Positions 1 to 7,228 of a stretch of 64,000 bases of DNA are shown in pieces. The first letter of the stretch is position 1. Every line of letters begins with the position of its first letter. The notes below the pieces were generated by a model. It searched no databases. It had not been told where the DNA came from and saw only the letters and a list, made by a program, of their open reading frames with translations. The position numbers and the translations under genes are program-made. Source of the DNA: Bacillus sp. cl95 (GTDB lineage Bacteria; Bacillota; Bacilli; Bacillales; Cytobacillaceae); the NCBI RefSeq assembly GCF_900115925.1, contig NZ_FOYF01000002.1, forward strand, positions 406,194 through 470,193, written 5' to 3'.

Positions 1-319
1 AATCAGGAAACTTGTATTTTTTCCCGATCTGAATTTTTTCTGGTTTTTGACCAGAATTAAGTTTTTTGAAATCTTGTATGACCTCACTAATGGATATAGG
101 TATAGGTTTATCAATTTTAGATTCAATGATAGAAAGCACGGTATCTCCTGGAGTTACTTTTTGTTCAAAATAAGGTGAAGAGGCACCCTCATTAGAACTT
201 ACTTCTGCCATGACTTCTTTCTCCTCCATGATAGTATGTGGTAATGTACCTACTTTTAAATCGTAATAAATGGCATATATCAATAGTAGTGTAAGGGAGA
301 GTACGAATAATTTCTTCAT
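1..319 (-). CDS. yqfZ: LysM-type membrane-anchored protein, YqfZ-like (3' end outside window)
   Basis: Only the first 106 codons are present; the gene runs off the left edge on the minus strand. The ATG at 319 follows a GGAGG at 328-332. The N-terminus has one hydrophobic segment (about residues 3-19, LFVLSLTLLLIYAIYY), then a linker, then a region resembling a LysM fold from about residue 54 (VTPGDTVLSII...IQIGKKYKFPD). This suggests a protein held at the membrane and binding peptidoglycan from outside. The name rests on this architecture and on its place before yqgB/yqgC/sodA, as in B. subtilis. Function beyond wall binding is unknown. It is divergent from the chemoreceptor-like gene at 487. 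Confidence 0.6.
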   Translation of the reverse strand, partial: MKKLFVLSLTLLLIYAIYYDLKVGTLPHTIMEEKEVMAEVSSNEGASSPYFEQKVTPGDTVLSIIESKIDKPIPISISEVIQDFKKLNSGQKPEKIQIGKKYKFPD

Positions 320-416
320 CAGCCATTCCTCCGGACAATTGTTTTCTCCATTTATATGCTTGTCCATCTATTCATATGACAATTTTTTCTTTGATAATGG
401 GCACTATTACCCAGTC

Positions 417-455
417 TTTACATTACCTTTACATGCCCTTAATACTTCATCTTTA
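417..455 (+). promoter_or_regulatory. Candidate PhoP box upstream of the chemoreceptor-like gene
   Basis: Hexamers TTTACA (417-422), TTTACA (428-433), TTAATA (439-444) and a weak TCTTTA (450-455) lie at exact 11-bp steps. This is the arrangement of PhoP~P sites in Bacillus (TTAACA-like repeats with 5-bp gaps). A -10-like TAAAAT follows at 454-459, and the start codon is at 487. The same architecture occurs in front of pstS in this window. Binding is inferred, not shown. Confidence 0.5.
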
Positions 456-486
456 AAATAAAATATGTAAAAGAAGGGGGCGCAAC

Positions 487-2193
487 ATGAAGTTGACAAT
501 GGATTCACTTAAGATAGGATTTGTAAAAGAGCGGCTTGGAAAATTCTCTTTACTAAGTAGATTGTTACTTTTGACTTTAAGTTTGTTAATTTGTACGGTT
601 ATTTCCGTGGCATTTATTGCGTACTACATTGCGAAAGATTCTACCCAGCAGCTAATGGAACAAAGATTGGAAACTGACGTACAATCTGTTTATGATACTG
701 CACAAAATTTGATGCTAATATATGTTGGGAATGAATCGAAGTTTGAGGCGAAAATGAATCAGTCGCTTCGAAAACTTGATTCGAAACTTTCACAAGATGG
801 TTTAGCGAGTAGTTATCTCCTTATCAATGGCGAAAAGATCAAACCGATAAATCAGAATAATCGTCAATCGATTTCAATCAATAAAGAAGTGTTAAAAGAA
901 ATCAATTCAACAAAACGTGGAGTCATACATAGGGAAATCAATGGGGAAGAATACACACTTGCCTTTCAGAATGTCCAAGAATTAAAAGGCATTTTTGTTA
1001 TTGCCTTACCTGAAACTTTATATATGAAAGATGTAACAAAGTTAGCCATATATATTATGATCGTGGCAGGGATTGGATTGGTGATTACAGCCATACTTCT
1101 CCTTGTTCTTGTTAGAAGCCTGACGATCCCGCTTGTAAGGTTGACAGAAATCATGAAGGAAGTAAGAACAGGTAAATTGAATATACAGTTAACCCCAAAA
1201 ACAACGACTCCAGAAATTCTTTCCCTTTATGAGAGTTTTCAGCTCATGTTAACTCAAATGAAGGATTTATTGAGTAACATATCAAAAACGACTTTTCATT
1301 TATCCATTACCGGAAATGAATTAAGTGGTATTTCAAATCGAGTAATGAGTGACAATGAACAACTCTTGAGAGCGATTTATGTGGTAAGGGGCGGTGCTAA
1401 TGAAACAGCAGGCAGCTCTGAAATTAATGTAAAATTGTATAGGGATATGAAACATACTGTGGAGCACGCATTTGGTCACATGGAATCTGTAATGGAGAAT
1501 ACTATCTTGATGAATAATCTAGCTGTGACTGGAGAAAAGAACGTTGAGAATATGGCGGAATTGATTTCGATTTTTGAAAAAGAAATCGACAGTGTGACAA
1601 TCACTGTGAATCAAGTGAAAAACCATTCACTATCCATTGCAAACGTTGTAACGATCATTAAGCAAATCGCAGATCAAACCAAGCTTTTAGCCCTAAATGC
1701 AGCAATTGAAGCTGCAAGGGCAGGTGAAGCAGGAAAAGGATTTGCTGTTGTGGCAAGTGAAGTCCGTAAGTTGGCAGAACAATCATCTAATGCCACAGAA
1801 GCTATCACTGAAATGATTGGGGAAATGGAGAGTATATCATATCAAGCTTCTAAACAATTTGATAACATGCTTCTTCGTTTTAAAGACCATCAAAAAATTG
1901 CTATTGAAAGTAAGTCTGCTTTTGATCAATTGATGATAAAGATTCTTTCTGTTAGTGAATTAATCGGAAATGTCCAAAATGACTTAATCGAATTGAAAGA
2001 AACTTTACCATCTATCGAAAATTCAACAGAAAATTTTGTATCGATAGCTCAACAAACCTTAGCGAGTGCTGAAGAAATTCTTTCTTCATCAGAAGAGCAA
2101 ATGACGACGATAAGAAGCAATTACGAAACCGGTAAACGTCTAAATGAAATTTCAACTTCTCTTACTAAATTAACCGATGGTTTTCAGCTTTAA
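487..2193 (+). CDS. Methyl-accepting chemotaxis-like transmembrane receptor
   Basis: A 568-residue membrane receptor of the methyl-accepting chemotaxis protein superfamily. It has a transmembrane segment at about residues 23-46, an extracytoplasmic region of about 135 residues, a second transmembrane segment at about 183-209, a HAMP-type linker (about 210-262, containing the RSLTIPL start), and a long cytoplasmic coiled coil. The conserved signalling tip [20 protein letters not shown] is intact, so coupling to CheA/CheW is plausible. The extracytoplasmic part matches no sensor domain I can name with confidence, and no CheR-docking pentapeptide is visible at the C-terminus. The ATG at 487 has AAGGGGG ten bases upstream. 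A candidate PhoP box precedes it, which would place it under phosphate-starvation control. A terminator follows, so it is probably monocistronic. It is not part of the usual yqfZ-yqgB order. Confidence 0.85.
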   Translation: MKLTMDSLKIGFVKERLGKFSLLSRLLLLTLSLLICTVISVAFIAYYIAKDSTQQLMEQRLETDVQSVYDTAQNLMLIYVGNESKFEAKMNQSLRKLDSKLSQDGLASSYLLINGEKIKPINQNNRQSISINKEVLKEINSTKRGVIHREINGEEYTLAFQNVQELKGIFVIALPETLYMKDVTKLAIYIMIVAGIGLVITAILLLVLVRSLTIPLVRLTEIMKEVRTGKLNIQLTPKTTTPEILSLYESFQLMLTQMKDLLSNISKTTFHLSITGNELSGISNRVMSDNEQLLRAIYVVRGGANETAGSSEINVKLYRDMKHTVEHAFGHMESVMENTILMNNLAVTGEKNVENMAELISIFEKEIDSVTITVNQVKNHSLSIANVVTIIKQIADQTKLLALNAAIEAARAGEAGKGFAVVASEVRKLAEQSSNATEAITEMIGEMESISYQASKQFDNMLLRFKDHQKIAIESKSAFDQLMIKILSVSELIGNVQNDLIELKETLPSIENSTENFVSIAQQTLASAEEILSSSEEQMTTIRSNYETGKRLNEISTSLTKLTDGFQL

Positions 2194-2199
2194 TAGGGA

Positions 2200-2236
2200 G
2201 CAAAAAAGAGCGGCTTTTTTCCGCTCTTTTGCTTTT
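2200..2236 (+). terminator. Rho-independent terminator
   Basis: GCAAAAAAGAGCGG pairs with CCGCTCTTTTGC around a T-rich loop, directly after the receptor stop codon; a T-run follows within the 3' arm. Confidence 0.75.
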
Positions 2237-2307
2237 GGTTCAATCTTCCTTTCGTCGTCTTGGAAAGGTTAAGAATAACCTGAGAGTACACTTTTCTGTT
2301 AAGACGA

Positions 2308-3078
2308 TTATTTTCCTTTGGGTTTAGGAATTTCTTTAATGGCTAGATATAAAACTATAATCCCTACAAACCAGTTGAGGATAAATCCATTCGGGACATT
2401 TGTTTGAATTGCGGCCATGATGGTAAAAAACAAGGTAGGCAGGGTCACGCTGTATGCGGCCATTCTCCATGTATGTCGATACTCAACATTTCTACCGATA
2501 AGATTTTTTAGGACTAATCCTAGTACTGCCAGGAAAGATACTTCAATAAACTTGATTGCAGTTGTAAAGAGGTAAATCAAGATGAAGAAAACAGGTAAGA
2601 TTATATACATCATTTGATCTACTTTATCTATGAACCCAAGTAATTCATCTTTTGTGATCGATTTTAGCGTAAACATGGAATAAGGATAAGTATGTACTTG
2701 ATTCCCAGCAACAAGAACGAATTCATTTTTTAAAAGGGCAAGTGAATTGTTAGAATGCTCAATGTCCTCTTTACTTACCGAGCCTGTGCCGTCAAATATG
2801 ATCGTCGTGTCATTTTCTACGACTGTTATGGGGCTGGTTTCATTCGTCTTAAGTTCGAAATCTTCTATAGAGAAGTCAGGTAACTTCTTTTCGATCCCTT
2901 TTTGTGCGGAATCGATACCCGAGTTGGCTGAAATGCTAAAATAAAATATGGATGGTAAAACAGCAATCAGTGTTAAAAAGAAAACATAGAGAATGGTTTT
3001 TCCGATTCCCTGAAACCGAAAGACGGCAATATCCCTTGGAGAATATATGCTTTTAAAAAATTGCTTAAAAATACTCAT
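2308..3078 (-). CDS. yqgB: DUF1189 family membrane protein YqgB
   Basis: A 256-residue predicted integral membrane protein with the N-terminal pattern FFKSIYSPRDIAVFRFQGIGKT typical of DUF1189 (YqgB), shortened here to FFKSIYSPRDIAVFRFQG. A transmembrane helix near residues 25-48 is followed by an external domain of about 100 residues rich in charged and polar residues, then three or four hydrophobic helices in the C-terminal half. The biochemical role is not known. I chose ATG 3078 over the upstream GTG at 3090 because AAGGG lies about ten bases before it. It is the neighbour of yqgC in B. subtilis as well. It lies convergent to the receptor gene and divergent from yqgC. Confidence 0.75.
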   Translation of the reverse strand: MSIFKQFFKSIYSPRDIAVFRFQGIGKTILYVFFLTLIAVLPSIFYFSISANSGIDSAQKGIEKKLPDFSIEDFELKTNETSPITVVENDTTIIFDGTGSVSKEDIEHSNNSLALLKNEFVLVAGNQVHTYPYSMFTLKSITKDELLGFIDKVDQMMYIILPVFFILIYLFTTAIKFIEVSFLAVLGLVLKNLIGRNVEYRHTWRMAAYSVTLPTLFFTIMAAIQTNVPNGFILNWFVGIIVLYLAIKEIPKPKGK

Positions 3079-3239
3079 ATTGACACACACCCTTAAACGT
3101 ATTCATCATTTATTGTAACTTTACAGGATTTATTGTACAAGATGTTAAGGTAATAGGATACCTATAAGGTAAATGGGTATTTAATGTTAAGAAAGCGTTT
3201 ATTGATTTATAAATCGTAATGAAATAGAAGAGGTGTTCC

Positions 3240-3722
3240 ATGGAAAGTGTATATTGGTCGATCATCATCGTGATGTTTATAGTCGCTTTTATTGGTTTAG
3301 TATTTCCGATCATCCCTAGTTCCTTGTTCGTCATTGCAGGTTTTCTGTTATATGGTGTTCTGTTCTCATTCGAACCACTTAATTGGTTCTTCTGGGTGAT
3401 TCAAGGAACGTTCGTGGTATTACTTTTTGGAGCAGATTACGCAGCGAATCTAATCGGAGTGAAAAAGTACGGTGGTTCTAAAGCGGCTGTATGGGGGAGT
3501 ACAATAGGTTTACTAGTTGGTCCCATAATCTTGAATGTCTTCGGAATTATATTAGGTCCCTTTATTGGAGCTATTATCGCAGAAGCAGTCGTCAATAAAA
3601 AAGGACTTAATGAAAGTGTAAAAGTAGGCATCGGGTCCGTGGTAGGATTGATCAGTTCAATCTTTGCGAAAACCATCCTTCAAGGATTGATGATCGCATA
3701 CTTTCTTTATCAAGTCTCATAA
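3240..3722 (+). CDS. yqgC: DUF456 family membrane protein YqgC
   Basis: 160 residues, almost entirely hydrophobic, with about four to five membrane segments and the glycine-rich stretches (GLVFPIIPSSLFVIAGFLLYG; here residues about 18-38, and WGSTIGLLVGPI) of DUF456 (YqgC). These repeated glycine-rich helices suggest a small channel-like or packing role, but no function is established. GAGGTG sits seven bases before the ATG. It is followed at once by a strong terminator. Confidence 0.75.
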   Translation: MESVYWSIIIVMFIVAFIGLVFPIIPSSLFVIAGFLLYGVLFSFEPLNWFFWVIQGTFVVLLFGADYAANLIGVKKYGGSKAAVWGSTIGLLVGPIILNVFGIILGPFIGAIIAEAVVNKKGLNESVKVGIGSVVGLISSIFAKTILQGLMIAYFLYQVS

Positions 3723-3727
3723 AATGA

Positions 3728-3771
3728 AGAGAAGGCCCTGTTATAAACGCATTAACAGGGCCTTCTCTTTT
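3728..3771 (+). terminator. Strong rho-independent terminator
   Basis: AGAGAAGGCCCTGTT pairs perfectly with AACAGGGCCTTCTCT around an 11-base loop and is followed by TTTTATTATT. Confidence 0.9.
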
Positions 3772-3781
3772 ATTATTAATT

Positions 3782-3859
3782 GGCTATGCTAAAGTTCACT
3801 GTTGATTTTTAGCACTTTGTTTATTGAAGCGGAAATTAACAGGCAAGTTTAACAGAGCC
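3782..3859. repeat. Short MITE-like repeat, group 1 (deleted copy)
   Basis: A 78-bp element from GGCTATGCTAAAG to AACAGAGCC. Its ends and inner sequence (GTTGATTTT..., GCGGAAATTAACAGGCAAG) match the elements at 32362-32662 and 44583-44739. Flanks TATTAATT and TCTCAATT match at 6 of 8 positions, consistent with an old 8-bp target duplication. The right end lies 2 bp from the stop codon of the convergent fnr-like gene. Confidence 0.65.
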
Positions 3860-3861
3860 TC

Positions 3862-4557
3862 TCAATTTAAACCACAAACTTCCGAAGCACAATTTTGACA
3901 GTCGACTTCTTCCTTTAGATAACTTAAGCGGCGGATCGTGATTCTTTGCTGGTCATAAGACACTATACCTTGATCTCGGAGTTCCCTTAATGATCTTTGG
4001 ATCACTTCTCGGGTCCCATAGGTTAGATTTGCAAGGTCTTGATGGGTTAAGGGCAAGTCTATTATGATACCTTCCTCTGTCATGATCCCGTACGAATGGC
4101 ATAGCCTAATTAAAATGGAGTATAGTCCGCCTTTCTTTCCATTCATCAACAAGTCTTGGCATTTCATTTGGGCTTTTAAATAGCTTAAACTCAGCCAAGT
4201 AGATAATGCATTCATTGCTTCAGGGTCATGCGAAACAAATTCCTCGAAATCCTTCTTTTTAATACATAGAAATTCACAATCTTCCAAGGTTTTTGCAGAG
4301 AAATGATAGTAAGCATTGTTTTTGAATAGTTGATACTCGAGGATGATGTCCTCATTACTTATGATTTTCATGATAAACTCTTTGCCTTTCATATGAACTC
4401 TTCCGAGAGCAACGCTACCCTTTAAGATAAGATAAATATTTTCGACTATCTCTTTTTCTTGAAAAAGTACTGTTCCTTCCTTTACTTTTTGTAAATGGTC
4501 CTGCCTTTTAAAAAATGTTCGCAAAAGATTGTAAAGTAAGGATGCGCTGTGATTCAA
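3862..4557 (-). CDS. fnr: Crp/Fnr family regulator with C-terminal Fe-S cysteine cluster (Fnr type)
   Basis: 231 residues: an N-terminal cyclic-nucleotide-binding-like beta roll (about 1-115), a dimerisation helix (about 116-140), and a winged helix-turn-helix (about 170-210, LTHQDLANLTYGTREVIQRS). The C-terminus carries C220-X2-C-X4-C228, the layout that in B. subtilis Fnr binds a [4Fe-4S] cluster. D135 in CQDLLMNGKK sits where the fourth, aspartate ligand lies. It should therefore be an oxygen-sensing activator of anaerobic genes. I chose TTG 4557: a GGAGGGG lies five bases upstream, and the GTG at 4563 overlaps that site. It is divergent from sodA, an oxygen-defence gene, instead of being near narK as in B. 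subtilis. A non-oxygen-sensing Crp-like role is possible but less likely given the cysteines. Confidence 0.75.
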   Translation of the reverse strand: MNHSASLLYNLLRTFFKRQDHLQKVKEGTVLFQEKEIVENIYLILKGSVALGRVHMKGKEFIMKIISNEDIILEYQLFKNNAYYHFSAKTLEDCEFLCIKKKDFEEFVSHDPEAMNALSTWLSLSYLKAQMKCQDLLMNGKKGGLYSILIRLCHSYGIMTEEGIIIDLPLTHQDLANLTYGTREVIQRSLRELRDQGIVSYDQQRITIRRLSYLKEEVDCQNCASEVCGLN

Positions 4558-4911
4558 TGCCACCCCTCCTTATGTAATGTTAATGACTCTTTATGATTTG
4601 ATTTAAGGAAATAAAAGTCACCACGTCAATACAGGTATCTCCTATATGTAGATGATTAACTATAAATATTGAAGCTGATCGTAAGTACTGAAAGGGATTT
4701 TATAAAAACGACAATTTTTCGAATTTTGAACTGAAATGTAAAGGGGGTAGAGTTCCATCAAAAAGGGAAGTGTAAGTTGGTGCGTTTCATTTGAAAGAAT
4801 TACCGAACTTTGGTAATCTATAGCTAACGTGCTTTAACTATATTCTGAAGGATTTTTCTGAATAGAAGTCTAAGCTGTTAAAAACCATGAATACATAGGA
4901 GGAAGTTAATT
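4558..4911. other. Divergent regulatory spacer between fnr-like gene and sodA
   Basis: 354 bases without a credible gene. It contains an inverted repeat ATTACC-N7-GGTAAT (4799-4804 and 4812-4817), about 95 bases before the sodA ATG, which could be an operator or a stem in the leader. I found no clear TGTGA-N6-TCACA Fnr site. Confidence 0.4.
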
Positions 4912-5520
4912 ATGGCATTTGAATTACCACAATTACCTTACGCGTACGATGCTCTTGAGCCTCACATCGACAAAGAAACAATGAACATTCACCACACAAA
5001 GCATCATAACACTTATGTAACAAACCTAAATGCTGCATTAGAAGGAAATGAAGAACTTCTTTCTAAGACTGTAGAAGAGGTAGTTGCAAACCTGGATGCA
5101 GTTCCAGAAGCAGTTCGTACAGCTGTACGTAACAATGGCGGCGGTCACGCTAACCATTCTTTATTCTGGGAAATCCTTTCTGCAAACGGTGGCGGAGAGC
5201 CAACTGGTGAACTTGCTGAAGCAATCAACAGTAAGTTTGGAAGCTTAGAAAGCTTTAAAGAAGAGTTTGCTAAAGCTGCAACAACTCGTTTTGGTTCTGG
5301 TTGGGCTTGGCTTGTAGTAAACAACGGTGAGCTTGAAGTGACAAGTACACCAAACCAGGACTCACCATTAATGGAAGGCAAAACTCCTGTTCTTGGTTTA
5401 GATGTTTGGGAACATGCTTATTACTTGAACTATCAAAACCGTCGTCCAGAATACATCAACTCTTTCTGGAACGTTATTAATTGGGATGCAGTTGCTGAGC
5501 GTTACGCTCAAGCAAAATAA
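4912..5520 (+). CDS. sodA: Superoxide dismutase (Mn/Fe type) SodA
   Basis: 202 residues, full length for a Mn superoxide dismutase, which converts superoxide to oxygen and hydrogen peroxide in the cytoplasm. The metal ligands are visible: H27 (in MNIHHTKHH), the histidine of [11 protein letters not shown], and the aspartate and histidine of [20 protein letters not shown]. The GGG before HANHS and the glutamine-poor metal pocket favour manganese, as in other Bacillus SodA. AGGAGG lies seven bases before the ATG. Codon use is noticeably biased, as expected for a highly expressed protein. It is monocistronic, with its own terminator. It sits between the Fnr-type regulator and yqgE; the sodA-yqgE order is ancestral. 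Confidence 0.97.
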   Translation: MAFELPQLPYAYDALEPHIDKETMNIHHTKHHNTYVTNLNAALEGNEELLSKTVEEVVANLDAVPEAVRTAVRNNGGGHANHSLFWEILSANGGGEPTGELAEAINSKFGSLESFKEEFAKAATTRFGSGWAWLVVNNGELEVTSTPNQDSPLMEGKTPVLGLDVWEHAYYLNYQNRRPEYINSFWNVINWDAVAERYAQAK

Positions 5521-5528
5521 TTTTTTAA

Positions 5529-5557
5529 AGGAGCTGGCGAACGCCGGCTCTTTTTTT
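5529..5557 (+). terminator. Terminator after sodA
   Basis: GAGCTGGCG-AAC-GCCGGCTC stem followed by seven T residues, nine bases after the sodA stop codon. Confidence 0.9.
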
Positions 5558-5566
5558 AATTGATTA

Positions 5567-5748
5567 GGTTCTTTTCGTAAACTTTGTTGTTATTGGAACA
5601 AGTAAAAGCCGGCAGTAGGGCTTTTTCTCTCCATATCCCACTAGGAAATTAGGGGTTAGAATTTCATATTGAGGAAAAGAGCACGAAATAAGAATCTATA
5701 CATATTGTTGCTTTAATCGAAAAAGCAACAATCTATGTGAAAACAGCC
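5567..5748. repeat. MITE-like repeat, group 2 (182 bp)
   Basis: It starts GGTTCTTTTCGTAAACTTTG and ends in AGCAACAATCTATGTGAAAAC-AGCC; the two ends are imperfect inverted repeats of about 26 bp. It aligns over its whole length with the copy at 29340-29520, sharing among others AAAAAGCCGGCAGTAGGG-like and GAGGAAAAGAGCACGAAATA. Flanks ATTGATTA and ATGGAGTA match 6/8, as expected for an aged 8-bp target duplication. It carries no reading frame of its own. Confidence 0.75.
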
Positions 5749-5851
5749 ATGGAGTAAAATGCAAAGTATCATTCATTAGACGGTCGAAATCTAAATACGA
5801 ATAATTACCACAGAGATGTAAGAAACTACCCTTATGCAAAGGGGAGTTTCT

Positions 5852-7072
5852 ATGCTAAACATATTCAAACATGAAGATGGAAACGTTGAAGCATCACGGA
5901 ATCTGTCATTACTATTAATGATTGGCGGCCTGTATTCGTTAAGTATCGCTCTATCAAATACATTCGTTAATATCTATCTATGGAAGCAATCGGGTAAATT
6001 TGCCGATATCGGAATGTACAATTTGGCCATAGTCATCATGCAGCCGTTGACTTTTATCCTTGCGGGGAGATGGGCCAAAAAAGTTGATAGGGTCATTGTT
6101 TTACGAATGGGTGTCATCTTCCTTACCATTTTCTATTTGGCAGTCTTGTTCATTGGAACAAGAGCAACAGATTTCATCCTTCTTTTGGGAGGACTTCTCG
6201 GGATAGGTTACGGATTTTATTGGCTTGCATTTAACGTACTCACATTTGAAATCACAGAACCAGACACAAGGGATTATTTTAATGGATTTTTAGGGATACT
6301 TTCCTCATTAGGAGGAATGATTGGCCCCATGGTTGCGGGGTTTATTATTTCTAAGTACATTTCCTACGGGGGCTATTCCATTGTATTTGGCTTATCGCTC
6401 TGTTTATTTGGACTCGCTGTTTTCTTGAGCTTTTCTTTAAAAAGAAGACCTGCCAGCGGTAAATATTGTTTCATGAGAGTGATGTCAGAAAGAAAAAACA
6501 ACCCAAATTGGCGATACATTCTACACGCTCACTTTTTTCAAGGTCTCAGAGAAGGTACATTCTTATTTGTTGTCTCTGTATTCGTTTTTATATCTACTGG
6601 AAGTGAATTTGCTTTGGGGACATTTGGATTATTAAATTCTGGAATTGCATTTGTGGCCTATTATTTTGCTTCGAGATACATTAAACCGCATAATAGAAAA
6701 AAGGCTATTCTTACGGGTGGAATCTTATTATATGGAGCAGTATTCCTGATTGTTTGGAAGGTTACGTTTTTTAAACTTTTGCTCTATGCAGCCGTCATCG
6801 CAATTGCGTATCCTATTTTGCTTGTGCCATATATGTCCATGACATATGATGTAATCGGAAAAGGATGGAATGCGGCCGAAATGAGGATCGAATATGTGGT
6901 TGTCAAAGAAATCTTCTTAAACGCTGGAAGAATCGCTTCAATATTAAGTTTCTTGATTGCAGTGACTTTTTTTGATGAAGCGAAGAGCATACCGGTGTTA
7001 TTGTTGATTTTAGGTGCGGGTCATACATGTATCTATTTCTTTATTAGGAAAGTTGAGTTGTCGGAAGGGTAA
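5852..7072 (+). CDS. yqgE: Major facilitator superfamily permease YqgE
   Basis: 406 residues with about twelve hydrophobic segments, arranged as two six-helix halves joined by a charged loop near residues 200-225 (SLKRRPASGK, SERKNNPNWRY). The loop after helix 2 reads AGRWAKKVDRVIVLRMG, the usual MFS basic loop. Substrate unknown; relatives are annotated as multidrug-type exporters without proof. I chose ATG 5852, which has AAAGGGGA eight bases before it, over the ATG at 5834. It lies between sodA and pbpA as in B. subtilis and ends at its own terminator. Confidence 0.85.
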   Translation: MLNIFKHEDGNVEASRNLSLLLMIGGLYSLSIALSNTFVNIYLWKQSGKFADIGMYNLAIVIMQPLTFILAGRWAKKVDRVIVLRMGVIFLTIFYLAVLFIGTRATDFILLLGGLLGIGYGFYWLAFNVLTFEITEPDTRDYFNGFLGILSSLGGMIGPMVAGFIISKYISYGGYSIVFGLSLCLFGLAVFLSFSLKRRPASGKYCFMRVMSERKNNPNWRYILHAHFFQGLREGTFLFVVSVFVFISTGSEFALGTFGLLNSGIAFVAYYFASRYIKPHNRKKAILTGGILLYGAVFLIVWKVTFFKLLLYAAVIAIAYPILLVPYMSMTYDVIGKGWNAAEMRIEYVVVKEIFLNAGRIASILSFLIAVTFFDEAKSIPVLLLILGAGHTCIYFFIRKVELSEG

Positions 7073-7073
7073 G

Positions 7074-7107
7074 AGCAATGAGGAAATTAGGACTCATTGC
7101 TTTTTTA
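7074..7107 (+). terminator. Terminator after yqgE
   Basis: AGCAATGAG pairs with CTCATTGCT around a ten-base loop, followed by TTTTTT. Confidence 0.85.
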
Positions 7108-7228
7108 GTTTAAAGAAAAAATTACCACTACTCTTTTTTGTTAAATATTAAAAATGGTAAGCCTTCCTCATAGCGCAAATCATTTTTTTCTTTTAGAATA
7201 GGTAGTATCGAATTTTGTAAAAGGTAGT

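Noticed and set aside
270-461. A plus-strand open frame of 63 codons
   Set aside because: It crosses the PhoP-box region and overlaps the YqfZ-like gene on the other strand, with no ribosome site; a chance frame.
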